NCBI GenBank assembly: GCA_009829735.1
Contig: CM020618.1
Span: 3,842,882 to 3,906,881, forward strand
Direction: 5' to 3'
DNA length: 64,000 bases
Origin: Pyropia yezoensis
Taxonomy: Eukaryota > Rhodophyta > Bangiophyceae > Bangiales > Bangiaceae
Below, one piece after another: positions 1 to 11,323 of this stretch; position 1 is the stretch's first letter; each line of letters starts with the position of its first letter. The notes under the pieces are model-generated. The model searched no databases and was not told the DNA's origin. It saw nothing but the letters and a program-made list of their open reading frames with translations. The translations under genes were made by a program, and so were the position numbers.

Positions 1-1571
1 AGTACAACCCTATGTCTCGCACCAGCAATCTCCTTACGTAGTATCAGATACGTTCACTCTGGCCTCGAACAGTACTGCCGGCTCTGAGACAAGTCTCAGA
101 ATTCATACATACTCTCACTGAAATCGTGTAGGTATATTGTGCACATCTGGTTCAGTCGTGGCCGGCAGCTCGGAAGTCTGTAGAGTCATACACACACTCC
201 AGCGAAGAAACTTCGCGTGTTCCATCGCCTTTGATCCGGTAAGCTCAGATTTTGGGATCTTGTCCCCTCCCGCGGTGTCTCTTTGTCACGCTCGCAAGAC
301 GACATTTACATCCGTGGCCGACATTTCTTGGCGGCAGGTGAGACGTCAGATCAGTGTGGTCGGGAGCTGACTTGGAGCGGTTTGATTGAGCGGCTCGATC
401 GTGGGGTCAAAACTCGCCCGGAGGCCAACGCACCAGTGGACGAGGCACCCAGGCCTGGATCGCGTGACTGACACGCGACCTGCCAAGCGAGACATTGAAA
501 GGGTGTGCATCGGCGCCGTCCGATTCACCAGCGCCACACGGTCCCGCCATTTTTTGGAATAGGACAATACGACTGTGGATCGGACCACAGTGATGGGATT
601 CTGGCAGACCGCACCTCATGCCGCCAGCAGAATCGACGTTTGCCGTTTGGGCCAGAAGCGCGCTTCAAGCGGATCCGGCAACAGTGGGCACTGCGCCGAC
701 CGATGCTGATTGCGTGCATTCGATAGGACCACGGCTCTATCTCGTGGCGGAGTGACTCGTCCTCAGCCGCAGCTGCGCGCCCTGGCGCCGCCTGAGGGTG
801 TACCAGGGTCAGAAAAGTCTCGATGTGGAGAAGAATGTCTCGAGGCGTCTTTGCGTGCTTCCCTGTGTTGGTCGATCGCCAGGGCGAGGAGGCAGTACGG
901 TTGGGGCCTGGTACGTCACGCCCGCACCCGCGACTGGTCCGAGCCACGCGTGCCGCCGTCCGGATGTTCATGAGTCCTGGGCGGCCGGTTTTTATTTTCT
1001 GCTGACCCCGGCGGTTTTCTAAGCAGGTGGTGGGAGGGTCGCTCTCGGCAAGGCCGTCGTACGGCGAGGCGCACCTGGGCGAGGGGGGTCAGGCGGGGAG
1101 GGGCGGGGGGGTCGGGGGGGGGGGGGGGGGTCGGCACTGCGCGCGCCCACGTCCCCCTCGATCCACTCGCCGCCAGACGTGGGGGTCGTGCCCCGCGCTG
1201 TGTTTCTGACGCACGGCAGCTGGCCGCGCTCAAGGTTGGCCGGCCTGGCATCGGCGGCGTGCGTCAGGGCCACGCGGCGGCAGGCCCGAGCACGGTGCAA
1301 GCTCGTGGCGAGCGTGCTTTCTCTTTTTTTTGGAGGCTGGCCGGTGAGGTCCGACCTTGCGCAAGGGCCGTAGTGGCCGCTGTGTCATTGACCGTTCCTG
1401 GCGCGACGCTGCTCGGCGCTAGTCGCGTGTGATCGAGGTGGCTGGAGTGCGGGTGCATCGGCCGCTTCGAAGCTGCACGGTAGCGGGTGTCACGGGCACG
1501 CCGGCGCACACCAGTCGACGATACTACCGTCGGACGCGGCCGGCTGTACGTTCTGCCAGACGGGACAGCGC
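1..1571. other. Intergenic / upstream region of the zinc finger gene
   Basis: No convincing coding sequence is visible. The open frames here are short, overlap on both strands and look like nothing known. The only notable feature is very G-rich sequence between about 1080 and 1135, including a 17-base G run at 1114-1130. The region presumably holds the promoter and 5' UTR of the downstream zinc finger gene, but I see no TATA box or initiator I would defend. Confidence 0.5.
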
Positions 1572-4500
1572 ATGATGGACCCGTCCCGGTCGACAGAATT
1601 CCCTTCTTGGGGCTCTGCGAGCGGGGCAGCTGGCAGCGGAGGCGGTGGCACTGGCGGCAGCGACAGTGGGGGGGGGCCGTCGCAACCGTCTGGAGGCTCC
1701 CAGCCGCCACCCTCATCGCAGGCACCCGCCTCGTCGCAGCCTTCTCCGCCTCCTTCGTCTCTGTCGCTGCCACCGGCCAAGCGGCGCAACTCTGCTGGGG
1801 AAAGTGGCAGCGCTGGTGCTCCTGGCAGTGGCGGGGGCAGTAGTGGCGGTGGCGGTGCTGGTGGTGCAGGAGATGGCTATCCGTCAGGCTATGCTACTGG
1901 CGCCGATGGGGAAGCAGGTGACCGCGGAGCCCCGTCGGGGGGGGGGGAGGCCGGCGGCGGTGGCATGATGGGTCCCTCCGGTTCCTTTGACGGCGGCGGT
2001 GGCGGGGGTGGCGCTGTTGGCTGGCGAATGTCCAAACCGCCACCTGTGCTGCGGGGCGGGTCAATACCTGCCGGGCCTGGCGGTAGCGGCAACGGCCCAG
2101 CGAATGGCTTGCACCCCGGATTTGGTGCGCCCGGCCTAACTGTTGTCCCGGGAGCTGGTGGCAGCGGTGGTGTTGGGGGAGGTGGGGGAGGTGGCGGGGC
2201 TCCCCACGGACGTGGCCAGATGCAGCCGCCATACGCCCCCTCTCTGCCACCGCCACCCGTGGCCCCTCACCAGGCTCTCTACCCCTATGTTGATGATCAA
2301 GGCGACAGCGCCTCACTTCGCTTGCCAGGCCCTGGCGTTCCCCCCTCCTCCGGGTCTGCCTCCGGCGCATTGACGTCGGTTCCACTGGCACAGCAACTGG
2401 CCGCCTCGATGTCCTTTGTCGGTCCCTATCATGGGGAGGGCATTGCGGGCGGCCACGGGCAGACTGGGCCCTTGGGGCCTGGCCGGCTCCCAAGTGGGGG
2501 AGGTGTCGGCAACGGCCCCATGACCGGCGGAGGCACCTATCCGCCCATCATGATGGCACCTGGCACGGCTAATGCTGGTGGCGATCAGACGCAAGGGGGT
2601 CTTCGCTACCCGAGCCAGGTACAGCAAGCGGAAGATGTGCCTCCCGTGGGCTTTGGCTACCATTATGGAGGGCAGCAGATGCCGCAGGGGTTTCTGGTGA
2701 ACCACGGCGGGGGGGTTGTGGGGGGGGGGGGGGGGGGCGCCACCGGGGGTACCGCCGGCGCCGGTGCCGGTGGGCACATGCAGCCCGGCTACACTCCTGG
2801 CCCCGGTCCACTCGGCTATGGCCACATGAACGGTGGAACGGGGCATCATGGGAGTGCCGGTGTCGGCGGCGGCGGCGGTGGTGGCATAGACGACCGTGGC
2901 CGGGGCGAAGGTGGCTATGGTGGATTTGTCGCGCCCAAGCTTCCCGGCACAAGCGCTGCGCGGCATGGCGGTCAGGCTCCAGGCGGCGGCAATCTACTGG
3001 CCACGGGTGGTGGCGGACCCGGCGGGGTTGGCCTCGGTGGGCCCGACGGGGTGCCCACTCATCACGGCTTGCACCCGGGAACGCATCACCGTGGCTTCGA
3101 GGCCGGCGGTATGGGGGACCATGGTGGACTGCACGCGGGGCGGCCGCATCCTTTTGGCGGAGGGGGAGGGCACGGTGGCGGCGGCGGTATTGCCGGGTTG
3201 GGGGGGGGGGTGCCTCCCTTTGCGCAGCCTTTTCTAGCCCCCATGCACCCAGGAGGGGGTGTGCATGGGGGGGGGGGGGGCATTGGCGGCGACGCCAATG
3301 GGTTGCCCAGCCACTTTCTTGACGGGCCCAGTACGTTTATTGGGGAAGGGTGCTTCTACCGCTGGCCATTGATGTCTGCTGGCGGGGGGTGCGTTTGCTG
3401 GATCTGCTGAGACGTGGTCGAAACGCCCAGGCTTCTCGCTAACGGGACTGCATCTGGCCGCCGCTTCCTTCGTGATGCCGTGACGTTCTTGCATTATCGC
3501 CTTGCTTGTTTCCTCGCCTTGGATGTACCTGTCGTCTTGCGCTTTCCCCTCACAGGTGACCTTGGTCTCGCTCCTTCCTCAGGTGGTCAAGAGAACGAGG
3601 GTGGTTATTGGCGCACCGTTCTGGGTAGTGGTGGGCATCCGCCACCAACACTGCCGCAGGGGCTGCCGTTGGCGACCCCACCGGGCGGCCACGCAAGTAC
3701 CCCAGGCATCGGTGTTCCGGGTCACGCGGGCGGCATTGCTTCAGGCGGGGCCCGGATAGGAGGTGTTCGCCGGTCACAGAATGTATGTTTGCGGGGTGTG
3801 GGAAGTGCTCTGCGATGAGACAGTTTTGCTGTCAGGTTTTGGGTAGAGAAAGAGGAGACTCGGGTGGCAGTCTTCCGGTGACGGGTGCGCCTGTGCTCTT
3901 GAACCGCACATCATCTGTCGCGAGCTCCTTAGAACTGACTGACACGCCCCCCGCATGTGCCCATGTGCTTGCTCGCCCCTACCTGGTTAACCGTTTGTCT
4001 GCTCTAGTATAGGACGCCTCGGGGGACGCCAACGAAAAGCACGAAGCATTGGCGGCTGGTGCGTCGACTCGTCGCACCTCCACTGGTACACCATCGTCCA
4101 AACCCAACCGGCGGCGTTCCACAGGCGGTGATGCTGGGAGCCGCGGTCGCAGCAGCAGCGGCGGTTTCGCGCATGACGTGGATGCTGGCAAGGCTGGGGA
4201 CCTCAACGCCTCTGGCAAGGAAAGACGGCATGATTGCAGCCTTTGCAAACTGGCTTACTTTCACAAGGGTGACCTCAACCGGCACGTGAGGATGGTACGT
4301 GTAGAGTCGAAGGTGCTCCAGCTGGATACGGGCGCCATACAAGTCCCCCTCCTACTCGGCGAGCGGGCGAGGGGTGGATGTTGTCTCCTGTTTCTCGGCG
4401 TCTTTACTGACCTGTTCGAGTGCAAGTGATGTTTCTTTGTCATTCTCGACTCGTGCACGTGCGGGTGATGGTGGCATCCTGTTTTTCCTGCTTTGCTGTT

Positions 4501-6286
4501 ATGCTCCATCTGCAGGTTCACGATGGGAACCGACCATACTCTTGCCCAGAGTGCACGGCCTCCTTGTAAGTTTGCACAGGCTTGCTTCTCTGTGCGGGTC
4601 GTGAGGGTCTGGTGTGTGGTGCGTTCGGTGTTTTTTTTTTATCACACCGCATTATCGTGTGTCTGTTCATGGACTAATCCTAACTGACTGCTTGTCTTTC
4701 TCTTCTTCTATTTTTGAATGAACGACTATGCCCCCCTTGCGTGCCTGGCATGCGCGCACTGCAGCGGCCAGAAGTATACCCTCGAGGAGCACCTTGACAC
4801 GGTACACAGAAAGAACCGCAAGTTTAACTGCCAGTCTTGCGGCCTTGGATTTTCAAGACGGCACAAGGTGGCTCAGGTACGTGTGTGGTCGAGCTGTTCT
4901 TGGTCTTCCTTTCGTGGCCTTTCTGGTGTGACGCATCACAGTATCCTGGTGTGACGCATCACAGTATCCCCCCCGAGATGTGCTTCTTGCGCCCGTTTTG
5001 TGACCTTGTACTGACACTTAACCCTCTCCCGGTCTTCATCTCCCTGCACTGATGGGCACCAATCATTGGCGACTGGGCGTGTTTTGCTGTGTTTGTTTTT
5101 TCCACCTCCTCAGCATGTTCGGGCAGTCCACCACAAGCAAAGGCCGTTTCGATGTCCGTGGTGCTCTGCCAAGTTTGCTGCCAAGGGCAACATGGTGAAG
5201 CACTGTGCCGTCATCCATGACCGTGACTCCTTCACGGTCGCCGCTGCCATGTCGGAAGGTGCGAATGCCGGCGGTGGTAGCAACAGTGGGCGGACTGCGG
5301 GTGGCCAAATGCTGGGGGTCGAGGCCAGCGTCAATGGCGGCGGGTCGACACCGGGCAACCCCCACTCAATAGGAAGTAGCGGACGTGGGGGTGACGGCGG
5401 TAACGGCAGCGACAGGGGCGGTCATGAGTCGCAGCCGCCACAGCAACAACAGCAGCAGCAGGCTGACCAGGAGCAAGAGCAGCGGCAACCAGGACCTCAG
5501 CGCCGGGCCCACGTCAATCCCTATCTCCCAGGCCAATCTCCACAGCAGCAAATGGTTCCTGGGGCGGATGGCACTGCTTTTCGGGGCGCCCGCCCAAGGC
5601 ATGAGCCTGGCCTCAACGTCAACGTGACCATGGAGGACTCGGCCGCCGCCTACCTGGCCGCTTCTGCCAACAATGGAGTCCCTGGGAATGATGTTGGGCC
5701 CTCACCGCAGGGTCTGTCACCGGTGGACACGGCGACGACGGCGGCGGCGCAAGTGCTGGCCACAGTGGCGTCGAGCAGTCCTTTTCCGGCTCCACCGGCT
5801 CCGGGAGCTGTTGGTCAACAAGGAGGGCATCCAGCCAGCACTCCTGGTAGCGGGGATGGGGGCGGGTCGACCCGTGACCAGCCGGGAGGTGGAGGCAGCG
5901 GCGGCGGTAGTCGCGGAGGCGGTGGTGATGGTGCCTCAGGGCTGCACCCTTTTTCTGTCAACCGGGACGGCGATCGTGGACGTGCAGGTGAGGCTGGCCA
6001 TGGGGGCACGGGCGTAGGTGACGGCATCAGCGTTGATGGCCGCGGTCTGTTTCGCTCGGGACCTCAGGGACGGCCGGGCCATGGGGAAATGGGATCTGAT
6101 GGCGCTGGTGGCGCTGGCGGAGGCGGCGGGGGCGGTACCAGGGGAGGTGGCGGAGGCAGCGGAGGAGACAGCAGAGGTGCCGGCGGCGAAGAAACCCCCA
6201 ACGTGTGTCCCATGTGTGGGCTCGGCTTTCGCTTGGCCTCTGCGCTCGCCGAGCACGAGCGAGTGGTACACGGAGTGCCCTTTTAA
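1572..6286 (+). CDS. C2H2 zinc finger protein, six exons, Gly-rich
   Basis: Probable nuclear DNA-binding protein of 1191 residues. Exons are 1572-3330, 3583-3782, 4013-4294, 4516-4565, 4765-4876 and 5114-6286; introns are 199-252 bp and every junction phase closes. Splicing rebuilds four tandem fingers, all C-x2-C-x12-H-x4-H, at about residues 728-749, 757-778, 786-807 and 815-836; three of the four span an intron, which strongly supports the gene model. A fifth isolated finger (CPMC...H-x4-H) lies at 1166-1187, four residues from the C-terminus. The N-terminal ~650 residues are Gly/Pro/Ser-rich low complexity, and a Gln-rich stretch follows finger 4. Linkers after fingers 1 and 4 (NRPYSC, QRPFRC) are of the usual kind. 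Start chosen as the ATG-ATG at 1572. Donors are GTACGT (three), GTATGT and GTAAGT. Target genes cannot be inferred. Confidence 0.88.
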
Positions 6287-7321
6287 TCCCCGGCGGTGCC
6301 TGTGTGTTCTGTAGGATATAAAACCCCTATACCTAGAAAGTGGGCGGACGCCGGGCGGAGCGGCGGCCAATCCGCCGAGCGAGTCCGCCGCACCCCCCGA
6401 AGTCCGCCCGTGCCCGCGTGTGTGTCGTTGAGGTGGCTGTCTTGCTGGTTTTTCTTCGTTGTAATTTGTGTGTGCGTGTTTTTCACGCCCGCTCTTCCGC
6501 GTTTCATTTCGGTTGGAGTTCAGGCGCTTGTATTTACCTCAGGTGATCTTGGACAGATCGTGTTATCCACACGCGAGGTCAAGAACACAACCGCCACCCA
6601 ACCAATAGGGTCATGCCTTGATGCCTGCTGGACCGTCAGGTTGACTGTGGCCCGCCGTCCCGTTCCGCAGAGCCAATGAACGGTGAGAAACCAGGAAACC
6701 TCCACTCTCCGACTCCAATCTCAACTCATCTGGCTCGCACGCGTGACATACACTGCAGGGCGGTGACGGGGAGCCGACCTGGGCGGGCTCGCGGCCACCC
6801 CGATGCCTCGCTCTCCCGCCGATGCCGCCGGACAGCCTGCCTGTCACTGGTCGTCCGTGTTGCCCAGCGCACGGTCGGCCCGCCTCGTGTTGCTGGCCCG
6901 CGGCCACATGGACACTGCAGACACGGGGCACTGAGACCGTCCGCCACCCACGAGCAAATTATTCGCCGTTCCCAACGCTCGTCTCCTTGAGGGTGCCCCC
7001 CCCCTTTCTGAGCACCTCCACTGCTCTGGGAAGGACTTTTTGACACCGACGCTGCCTCTGCAGCTTTTCCACTGCCGACGCCAGTCCTAGTGCAACTGGG
7101 AGGCTGCCGGGGCTGCCGCCCTTTCAAGACTGCTTGGCCGTTGCCGTTGCCGTTTTTTTGCCGTGGCTGTTACCGTGGCCGTCACCGTGACCGTCATTGT
7201 GGTTCCTGCCTCCCAGTGTGCCGTCTTCCAAACCATAGCGACGGTCGTTGGTTTTTTCTCCTCGTGTCCTACGTCGCGACTGCGCTCCGTGGCGACCCCC
7301 GCCGTCACCTGCTCTACCATC
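6287..7321. other. Intergenic region
   Basis: No gene seen between the zinc finger stop and the hydrolase ATG. It should contain the 3' UTR of the first gene and the promoter/5' UTR of the second. An open frame in the hydrolase frame extends upstream of its ATG to about 7163 but has no ATG and is V/T-rich, so I treat it as leader sequence. Confidence 0.5.
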
Positions 7322-8755
7322 ATGGAGGCTGCCACCCGGCACACCACTGTCGCCACCGACGGTGTGCTGCTCTCCTACACCCTCGTTGGCTCGGGGCCAA
7401 CCAAAGTACTGTGCATCCCCGGCATGTGCACTCCCGGGTCCATGTGGGCACCACAGGTGGCGGCCTTTTTGGCTGGCGGGAATGTGTCCATGGCACTGGT
7501 GGACAACCGTACGTTTTCAAGTTGATGGGAACAAGAGAGAAGGGGGCGGGCCGTGATGTGTGAGCATAGTTGTTTCCGGTGTTGGTGTCATGGCGGATTT
7601 AACTGGATGATGTGTGCCGCCTTGCGTGCTGCTTGTAGGGAGCGGGTCTGACTGACGCTTTTGTTCTGTGCGCTACGAACTCTATGTCTGTGTTCTCCCG
7701 TCTACGTCTCCCCTCTCTGGACAGGTGGGTCTGGCCTCTCCGAGACTCCCTGGGCACACGCCCTTGCTTGGCACGGTGGCTACTCGACGGACCAGCTCGC
7801 CCGCGATGCCTGGTCGGTCGCCGCCGCCGCCGGCTGGACCGGTGCCGTTCACATTTGTGGACATTCGCTTGGCGGGATGATTGCGCAACGAGCGGCGGTG
7901 CAGCGCCCGTCGGCTGTGGCGTCGTTGTGCTTGCTGGCCACCCACGACGGGAACGCGGGGGGGGCGGGTTGGTTTGGGTGGCCCCCGCGACTGTGCCTGC
8001 CTGGGGGGGTTCTCCGGGCGGTACTGGCGGTAGTGGGGGGCGCGGACGTGATTTCGACGCTCCTGGGCCTTCACTACACCCAGATGTTTCTGGACGAGCT
8101 TGTCCCTGACGAACAGGTTGCTGAGGGCGAGGCTGATGACCGGGGCGGTGGGGTGAATTCGGTCGCCGCCGCGTCCATGGCCGCGGCGGTGGCGGGGGTG
8201 GGCTCGCCGGCTCTCAATGCCACCCTCGTCGCGTCGACAACCGGGCTGGCGTCTCGGCCGGCATGCCCTTCCCACCAAAGGACTGGTCACACGGTGTCCC
8301 CCCCCACTCCCCCCCCTCCACGCCCCACGACGGCTCCCCCCCCTCTCCGCCCCCGCCGCGAGGTGTACCAGCGACGATACCGGCGGCCGGGCCCGTCCCC
8401 CCCTCGCCCAGACGGCTTTTGGGGCCACCTTGCGGCGGTATTGACGCACGGCCTTGCTGCCACAGAGGTGACCCGCCTCGCCGCCGCCGGGTTCCCCATC
8501 CTCGTGGTGGCGGGCTCGGCGGATGAGGTGGTGCCCCTTTCTGCGGCGGCGGCACTGGCGACCCGCCTGGGCGGCCGCCTCCTCGTCGTCCCGGCTGCCC
8601 ACTTTGTTGCCGACGAGGCGGCTGTGGCAGTGAATGACGCCATGCAACGGGCGTGGGCGGTGGGGGAGGCGTGGGCTGCGCGGGCACCAGCGACGGGGAC
8701 AGGCTGCGGTGGCGGGGGGGTGCTCCGTGTCATGTCGTCACCGGCGTTGGCGTGA
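7322..8755 (+). CDS. Alpha/beta hydrolase-fold protein
   Basis: Serine hydrolase of the alpha/beta fold, 405 residues; substrate unknown. Exons 7322-7508 and 7725-8755; the 216-bp intron has a GTACGT donor, and the split Arg codon restores the family motif DNRGSGLS after strand beta-4. The nucleophile elbow is GHSLGG with Ser near residue 110. The acid is probably the Asp of AGSADEV (about 329) and the base the His of PAAHF (about 355), so the triad looks complete and correctly spaced. The lid region contains a Pro/Arg-rich insert around residues 210-245 that is not typical of the fold. The ATG at 7322 opens the conserved core almost at once (YTLVGSG...LCIPG), as in soluble family members; no signal peptide is evident. 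It converges on the NYN gene downstream. Confidence 0.82.
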
Positions 8756-9571
8756 CGAGCCGGAACGAGTGGGCGGGGGGTCGGCGGTACGGTCGCGGTG
8801 CAACTTTTTTTTGGGGGGGGGGGTGGGAGGCGGGGTGGCAGGGTCGAGGAGAAGATGCTGGGAAAGGGGCGGCTGTCGTCGTTTTTTGTTGATCTTTTTT
8901 GAAGGGGGCGGGACCGAGTGGGAAGATGCATGGGGAACCGGTACATGGGGAGCCGCCGGGACGGTCGATGGGCGGCAGACCGACGCAAACAAACATGCTT
9001 AGCTGTGCGCGACATACTCGCACCTCCCAGCGGGGGAACCCACCTGCCCGCACTCCATGGGCGCGGCGGAGTCGGGGGTGCCTCACCGCGCCGCACGCGC
9101 CAGGCGAGCGTGGCGCGAAGGTAGGGGGCGAAGGAGGGCGCCGGCGCCGGCGCCGCCGGCGCCGCCTCGGCCGGCGCGGCGGCCGCCGCCGCCGCCATCG
9201 CCGCCACCGCTGCCACCGCTACCGCCCAGGTGTCGGCGCGGGGGGCAGTACGGCCCCTCCTGGCCTGGATGGCCGTGCCCATGCCGCGCACGGTGACCTC
9301 CCGGCGGTGGGCGGCGGCGCAGACGGGTGGTGTTGCTGGCGGCGAGGGAGACCGGCCACAGGGGGACGCAGGCGGTCCCATGGCAAGGGGAGAGGGGAGA
9401 GGGGAGAAGGGGGGCAGGGGCGGGGTAGCGAGCCGGCCGCGCAGCGGCGCAAGTGCGGCAGGGACGTTCGCCAGGGCAGGGGTGTCCCACGCCGGCCAAA
9501 GCTACCAGCCAGAAAGGACAGAGTGGGAGGAGGGGAGAGGGGGGGGCGTGGCGACCCCCATGGCCGCCCCG
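8756..9571. other. Intergenic region between convergent genes
   Basis: 3' flanks of the hydrolase (+) and the NYN gene (-). Strongly strand-biased G-rich sequence with a G run near 8812-8823. Long overlapping frames on both strands reflect GC-rich composition and lack of stops; none looks like a protein family. Confidence 0.5.
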
Positions 9572-11323
9572 TCATTCATCCCCGGCGGTGGATGGCGGCG
9601 GAAGAAGGATAAACCGCCGTTCCCCCCCGTCACTGCCGCTTTCATCACCGTCGATGCGGTCCAACCATGCAGCATCAACGATGGACAGATGAGGCTCCTC
9701 AGGGGTGCCGTCGCTGCTGCCCGCCCCCCCGTGCCACGGCGGGGGGCTAGCCGGCTCGCTGCGACCGCCGGGCCGCCGCTGGGCGCCCGGGTCACCCGGT
9801 GACTCCCCGCTGTCGGCAGCGCCCGCCGTCGCCGATGCCGTGGCGGGGCGCGCCGCAGACGCGACCGCCACCGCCGCCACGGCCGCCGCGCCAGGCGGAG
9901 AGCATTGCCCATCGTCCAGAAGAGCCTCGTTGGTCACTGGCACCTCGTCCGTCGCGGGGGCCTCGTCGGTCACGGGCAACCCATTGGCAACGGAGTCTTT
10001 GCCATTCACAAGCGCATCGGCATCAGAAGGCCTCTCGTTAGTCACGGTCGCCTCGCCATTTACAGGCGCCTCAGCGTCCAGAGACGCCCCGCCGTGCAAG
10101 TCCACCTCGTGAGGCAAGCCTGCCGTGGCGGGTGACGACACAACCGGCGAGGGGCCTCCGCCCGTCCTTGGCGCTGACGATGCCGCCGGCGACGAGGGCG
10201 GAACCATCGGCCCTTTGGCCACGGCGGTGGCTTTGCCCTTGCCCTTGGTCGCCACACTCAGTCGCTCCGCCGCCCCAGGCGCAAGACGGAGCTCAGGGAG
10301 GCCCGACGCACCTTGGGAGGATATCACCACGTCTCCACACAAGTCGTTGAGCCACTCCTTGAAGCCCGTGTAGAAGGACGTTTCTCGACCAAAGACGGGG
10401 TCGGCGGGATCATCAAGCCGCGCCATTCGCGGCTTTAGAGACGCCTTGCGCGCGTAAGGGAGCTTAGTAGTCTCCATCTCGCTCAGAATGGCACGGCAGA
10501 GGAGCCCCCGCACCCGCGTCTCAATAAGGGGGTCTTTAGGTACCGCAGCAGGCTCGCTCGCTGGTCGCGGTGCGGCGGCAGCGGCTGCTTCCCGCACCCC
10601 TTCCCTCCCATGGCCATTGGCTGGGGTGGGTCCCTCCTCTGGCGTGACGCCCTCCTTGGCTGCCCCCACCGCCTTGACGCCCCTCTTTGCAGGGGGCACA
10701 ACCCCTGGCCGCTGCAGCACCAGGTCATCGTACCAATAGAAGTCATCGCAAGCAAGTGCCCAGAATTTGTTGGTTGTGGCGCGAACGCCCACCCCCACCA
10801 CGCGCTTGCCCCGTGCATGAACGTGCTGAGCCACCGCAATGTAGTCGCTATCCCCACCCACCAACACCACCGTATGAAGGTGGGGGAAGCGGGCAATGTC
10901 CTCGGCAACGTCCATCGCAAGGGCAATGTCCGCACCGTTTTTCGAGTTGGGGCCGCGGTAAAATAGCTGCACCAGCTGCACCGCGTGCCGGTTGAGAACG
11001 CCCGCGTATGGGGTGCCAAACGCCGCCCAGTTTGCATAAGCCCGGTTCACGTCCACACGGCCGTGGCCGAGTGCACGGGCGACCGCCACAACCGCGTCCA
11101 TGTCGACGACGCGACCGCCAGTGTAGCAGGCACCGGCGGCGCCACCGGCGGCGGCGCACAGCTTGGCAGCGCTCAAGTGCATATTTTCAAAGTCCCAGTA
11201 GATGGCGACCCCGCCAGGCGGCATGCGGCCAGGCGTCGTCATACCGGAAAGCCCAGGGCGGCGCCACCGGAGCGCCAGCGTCGTTGCTTGCCGAGGCCGT
11301 TGACTATGACGCCGGCCCACCAT
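9572..11323 (-). CDS. NYN-domain protein with OST-HTH/LOTUS-like C-terminal region
   Basis: 583-residue intronless protein. Residues about 38-200 form a NYN (LabA/DUF88, PIN-like) domain: YWDFEN with the first catalytic Asp near 44, NGADIALAMD with acidic residues near 132 and 138, and VGGDSDY with Asp near 158. NYN domains are metal-dependent RNases acting in RNA turnover or tRNA/rRNA processing. Residues about 266-350 (RVRGLLCRAIL ... GFKEWLNDLCGDVVIS) resemble the OST-HTH/LOTUS winged helix often fused to NYN domains, which would bind RNA. The linker is Ala-rich and the C-terminal ~230 residues are an acidic, repetitive low-complexity tail. ATGs at 11323 and 11242 are both possible; the first adds an Arg-rich 27-residue leader that could be a targeting peptide. 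The RNA target is unknown. Confidence 0.8.
   Translation of the reverse strand: MVGRRHSQRPRQATTLALRWRRPGLSGMTTPGRMPPGGVAIYWDFENMHLSAAKLCAAAGGAAGACYTGGRVVDMDAVVAVARALGHGRVDVNRAYANWAAFGTPYAGVLNRHAVQLVQLFYRGPNSKNGADIALAMDVAEDIARFPHLHTVVLVGGDSDYIAVAQHVHARGKRVVGVGVRATTNKFWALACDDFYWYDDLVLQRPGVVPPAKRGVKAVGAAKEGVTPEEGPTPANGHGREGVREAAAAAAPRPASEPAAVPKDPLIETRVRGLLCRAILSEMETTKLPYARKASLKPRMARLDDPADPVFGRETSFYTGFKEWLNDLCGDVVISSQGASGLPELRLAPGAAERLSVATKGKGKATAVAKGPMVPPSSPAASSAPRTGGGPSPVVSSPATAGLPHEVDLHGGASLDAEAPVNGEATVTNERPSDADALVNGKDSVANGLPVTDEAPATDEVPVTNEALLDDGQCSPPGAAAVAAVAVASAARPATASATAGAADSGESPGDPGAQRRPGGRSEPASPPPWHGGAGSSDGTPEEPHLSIVDAAWLDRIDGDESGSDGGERRFILLPPPSTAGDE

Noticed and set aside
8287-9381. 364-codon minus-strand frame opposite the hydrolase 3' end
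   Set aside because: Overlaps the conserved catalytic end of the hydrolase and has only low-complexity composition.
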